64,000 nt of DNA from Sinorhizobium sp. RAC02 (GTDB lineage Bacteria; Pseudomonadota; Alphaproteobacteria; Rhizobiales; Rhizobiaceae), in the NCBI RefSeq assembly GCF_001713395.1, contig NZ_CP016450.1:3898501-3962500 (forward strand). Direction: 5' to 3'. Each line of letters starts with the position of its first letter. Positions within the stretch are counted from its first letter, which is position 1. The translations under genes and the position numbers were made by a program. The notes beneath the pieces are model-generated. The model did no database searches. It had not been told where the DNA came from and saw nothing but the letters and a program-made list of their open reading frames with translations. This document shows, in pieces, positions 62,310 to 64,000 of this stretch.

Positions 62310-63101
62310 ATGGCGCATCCCAAGATGCGATGGACCGACAACGATCTGGACCTGCCGCCGGAGGCGCGCACAGGCTGGATCGCTGTACTGCCGCTTGGCG
62401 CCCATGAAGGCCATGGCCCCCACCTGCCATTCGAAACGGATACGCTGATCGCCGAGGGCATTGCCGCCCGGCTGGCTGCCGTGCTGCCCACGCATCTGCC
62501 GGTAACATTACTGCCCGCCGAGCCCGTCGGCTATTCGCCGGAACATCTCGACGTGCCGGGTACACGCTCGCTGGGTTACGCCGAGGCCATCGAACGCTGG
62601 CTCGGCATTGCAGGGGATCTCAATCGTTTCGGCATCCGCAAGCTCGTGCTGCTCAACGCGCATGGCGGCAATTCGCCCCTGATGACGATCGTCGCGACCG
62701 AGGCGCGCATCCGCTTCGACATGCTCGTGGTGGCGACGGCCTGGACTCGTTTCGGCCAGCCGGACGGCTGGATCGCTGCGGAGGACAAGGCAATCGACAT
62801 CCATGGCGGCGATATCGAGACGTCCGTGATGCTGGCGCTTCATCCGGACCTCGTCCGCATGGACAAGGCGGAGCGTTTCGGCTCTCGACAGGCGGAGTTT
62901 GCCGCCCGCTTCGCGCATCTGCGCGCCTACGGGCCGCATGCCTTCGGCTGGAAAATGTCCGACCTCAACCCGCAGGGTGTCGCCGGCGACGCCAGCGCTG
63001 CGACAGCGGAAAAAGGCGAGCGGCTGATTGCCCATGCCGTCCGCGGCCTCGTCGCCCTTCTTGAGGACGTCGCCGCATTCGATGCGGATACGCTCCGCTA
63101 A
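62310..63101 (+). CDS. Creatininase/creatinine amidohydrolase-family protein
   Basis: 263 residues. Metal-binding residues are visible in LPLGAHEGHGPHLPFETDT (about 28-46: Glu, His, Asp) and in LNAHGGN and HGGDIETSVML. The family includes creatinine amidohydrolase, MftE-type peptidases and 3-dehydro acid processing enzymes, so the name does not fix the substrate. CGGAGG precedes the ATG. It may be regulated by the divergent MarR protein. Confidence 0.88.
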   Translation: MAHPKMRWTDNDLDLPPEARTGWIAVLPLGAHEGHGPHLPFETDTLIAEGIAARLAAVLPTHLPVTLLPAEPVGYSPEHLDVPGTRSLGYAEAIERWLGIAGDLNRFGIRKLVLLNAHGGNSPLMTIVATEARIRFDMLVVATAWTRFGQPDGWIAAEDKAIDIHGGDIETSVMLALHPDLVRMDKAERFGSRQAEFAARFAHLRAYGPHAFGWKMSDLNPQGVAGDASAATAEKGERLIAHAVRGLVALLEDVAAFDADTLR

Positions 63102-63192
63102 CGCCATCCGGCATTTGCGCTGGCCCGTTCGATCTCCTATATCAGTCGCCAACCGGACGTCTCAGCCGTCCCTGCCACCGCTCGAGGTTCCC

Positions 63193-64000
63193 ATGACCGA
63201 AACAGCCCTTCCCAAGCCCATTCCCGTCACCGTGCTCACCGGCTATCTCGGCGCCGGCAAGACGACGCTGCTCAACCGTATCCTCACCGGCAACCACGGC
63301 AAGAAATATGCCGTCATCGTCAACGAGTTCGGCGAGATCGGCATCGACAACGACCTGATCGTCGAGTCGGACGAAGAAATCTACGAAATGAACAACGGCT
63401 GCATCTGCTGCACGGTGCGCGGCGACCTGATCCGCGTCGTCGAAGGCCTGATGCGCCGCCCCGGCCGCTTCGACGCGATCATCGTCGAGACCACCGGCCT
63501 TGCCGATCCGGTGCCGGTCGCCCAGACCTTCTTCATGGACGACGATGTGCGCCAGAAGACCGAACTCGACGCTGTCGTCGCCCTCGTCGACGCAAAACAT
63601 CTGCCGCTGCGCCTGAAGGACAGCCGCGAGGCCGAGGACCAGATCGCCTTCGCCGACGTCGTGCTGATCAACAAGACCGACCTCGTCAGCCCGGAAGAGC
63701 TGGCGCGGATCGAGGCAACGGTGCGCGTGATCAACCCGTCCGCCCGCATCCACCGCACCACCCGTTCGGAAATCGACCTCACCAAGGTTCTGGATCAGGG
63801 TGCGTTCAACCTGGAGCGTGCGCTCGAAAACGATCCGCACTTCCTCGACCATGACCACCCGGACCATGCCTGCGGCCCGGATTGCGGCCATGACCATCAT
63901 CATCACCACGACCACGATCATGCGCACCATGATCACGATCATCACCACCACGATTATGACCACCATCACCATGACCACAGCGTCTCGCCGATCCATGACG
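63193..64000 (+). CDS. CobW/COG0523-family GTPase, metal chaperone (3' end outside window)
   Basis: 269 codons are visible. The P-loop is GYLGAGKTT (about 17-25), the metal motif is GCICC (Cys70, Cys72, Cys73), Walker B-like ETTGLADP and the base-recognition motif NKTD follow. From about residue 222 it enters a very His-rich run (HDHHHHHDHDHAHHDHDHHH), which should bind zinc, cobalt or nickel. COG0523 proteins deliver Zn or Co to target enzymes. GAGG precedes the ATG at 63193. The C-terminal CobW_C domain lies beyond the window. Confidence 0.92.
   Translation, partial: MTETALPKPIPVTVLTGYLGAGKTTLLNRILTGNHGKKYAVIVNEFGEIGIDNDLIVESDEEIYEMNNGCICCTVRGDLIRVVEGLMRRPGRFDAIIVETTGLADPVPVAQTFFMDDDVRQKTELDAVVALVDAKHLPLRLKDSREAEDQIAFADVVLINKTDLVSPEELARIEATVRVINPSARIHRTTRSEIDLTKVLDQGAFNLERALENDPHFLDHDHPDHACGPDCGHDHHHHHDHDHAHHDHDHHHHDYDHHHHDHSVSPIHD

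Noticed and set aside
63850..64000. CAC/CAT-rich run resembling a simple-sequence repeat
   Set aside because: It is in frame and encodes the His-rich metal-binding part of the CobW-type protein, so it is coding and not a separate repeat.

Overview
The window looks like chromosomal DNA of a Rhizobiaceae alphaproteobacterium (Rhizobium/Agrobacterium/Ensifer/Shinella group). The reasons are high GC, a sitABCD manganese operon with twin operator sites, a split pntAA-pntAB-pntB transhydrogenase next to an aa3-type cytochrome oxidase subunit IV gene, a long structured leader in front of ornithine decarboxylase, a CtrA-type box, and palindromic intergenic repeats resembling rhizobial mosaic elements. 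The genus cannot be fixed from the sequence. I see no rRNA, tRNA, insertion sequence, phage or CRISPR; gene order and codon use look uniform.

Layout. 1-3260: sitABCD Mn/Fe importer with a compact regulated promoter. 3343-10230: an envelope protein of unknown role, lysS and gltX, a SLC13-type transporter and a TerC protein. 10329-15829: an AraC/GyrI regulator, a TetR-controlled EmrAB-type efflux pair and a PhzF enzyme. 16161-21230: a Tat-exported metallophosphoesterase, then a xylose unit (LacI-type regulator, xylB, xylA). 21550-23058: a soluble globin-coupled chemoreceptor behind an unusually structured leader. 23065-30392: a LacI regulator divergent from a complete sugar ABC importer plus a TIM-barrel isomerase/lyase and a Gfo/Idh/MocA dehydrogenase, with a near-ideal twin operator between them. 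30441-35890: HD-GYP, GH1 beta-glucosidase and CHASE4-GGDEF-EAL genes, with a long gene-free stretch. 35891-42620: trhO, a CYTH protein, eda, a DUF533 protein, a GNAT enzyme, a small membrane protein, a NicO/DUF1007 metal transport pair and a LysR regulator.

42782-49072: ornithine decarboxylase with a roughly 400-nt leader, a GNAT enzyme, an OmpW porin with an FNR/FixK-like box, a LysE exporter, a glyoxalase-superfamily-like protein, an outer-membrane barrel protein and, divergent from it, a tiny secreted protein made of tetrapeptide repeats. 49180-52466: transhydrogenase operon and cytochrome oxidase subunit IV. 52721-55988: a FeeM-like N-acyltransferase behind a perfect CtrA box, and a GGDEF-EAL protein with a degenerate GGDEF. 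56444-64000: a class I amidotransferase hydrolase, an MFS/HxlR divergent pair, a small secreted protein, a hydroxyacid dehydrogenase, LacI and MarR regulators, a creatininase and a CobW-type GTPase cut by the window edge.

The main themes are metal handling (Mn, Ni/Co, CobW), pentose and glycoside catabolism under local LacI repressors, and c-di-GMP turnover (three proteins). The least explained items are the FeeM/CtrA locus, the tetrapeptide-repeat protein with its neighbouring barrel, the chemoreceptor leader and the 0.9-kb gap at 31347-32241.
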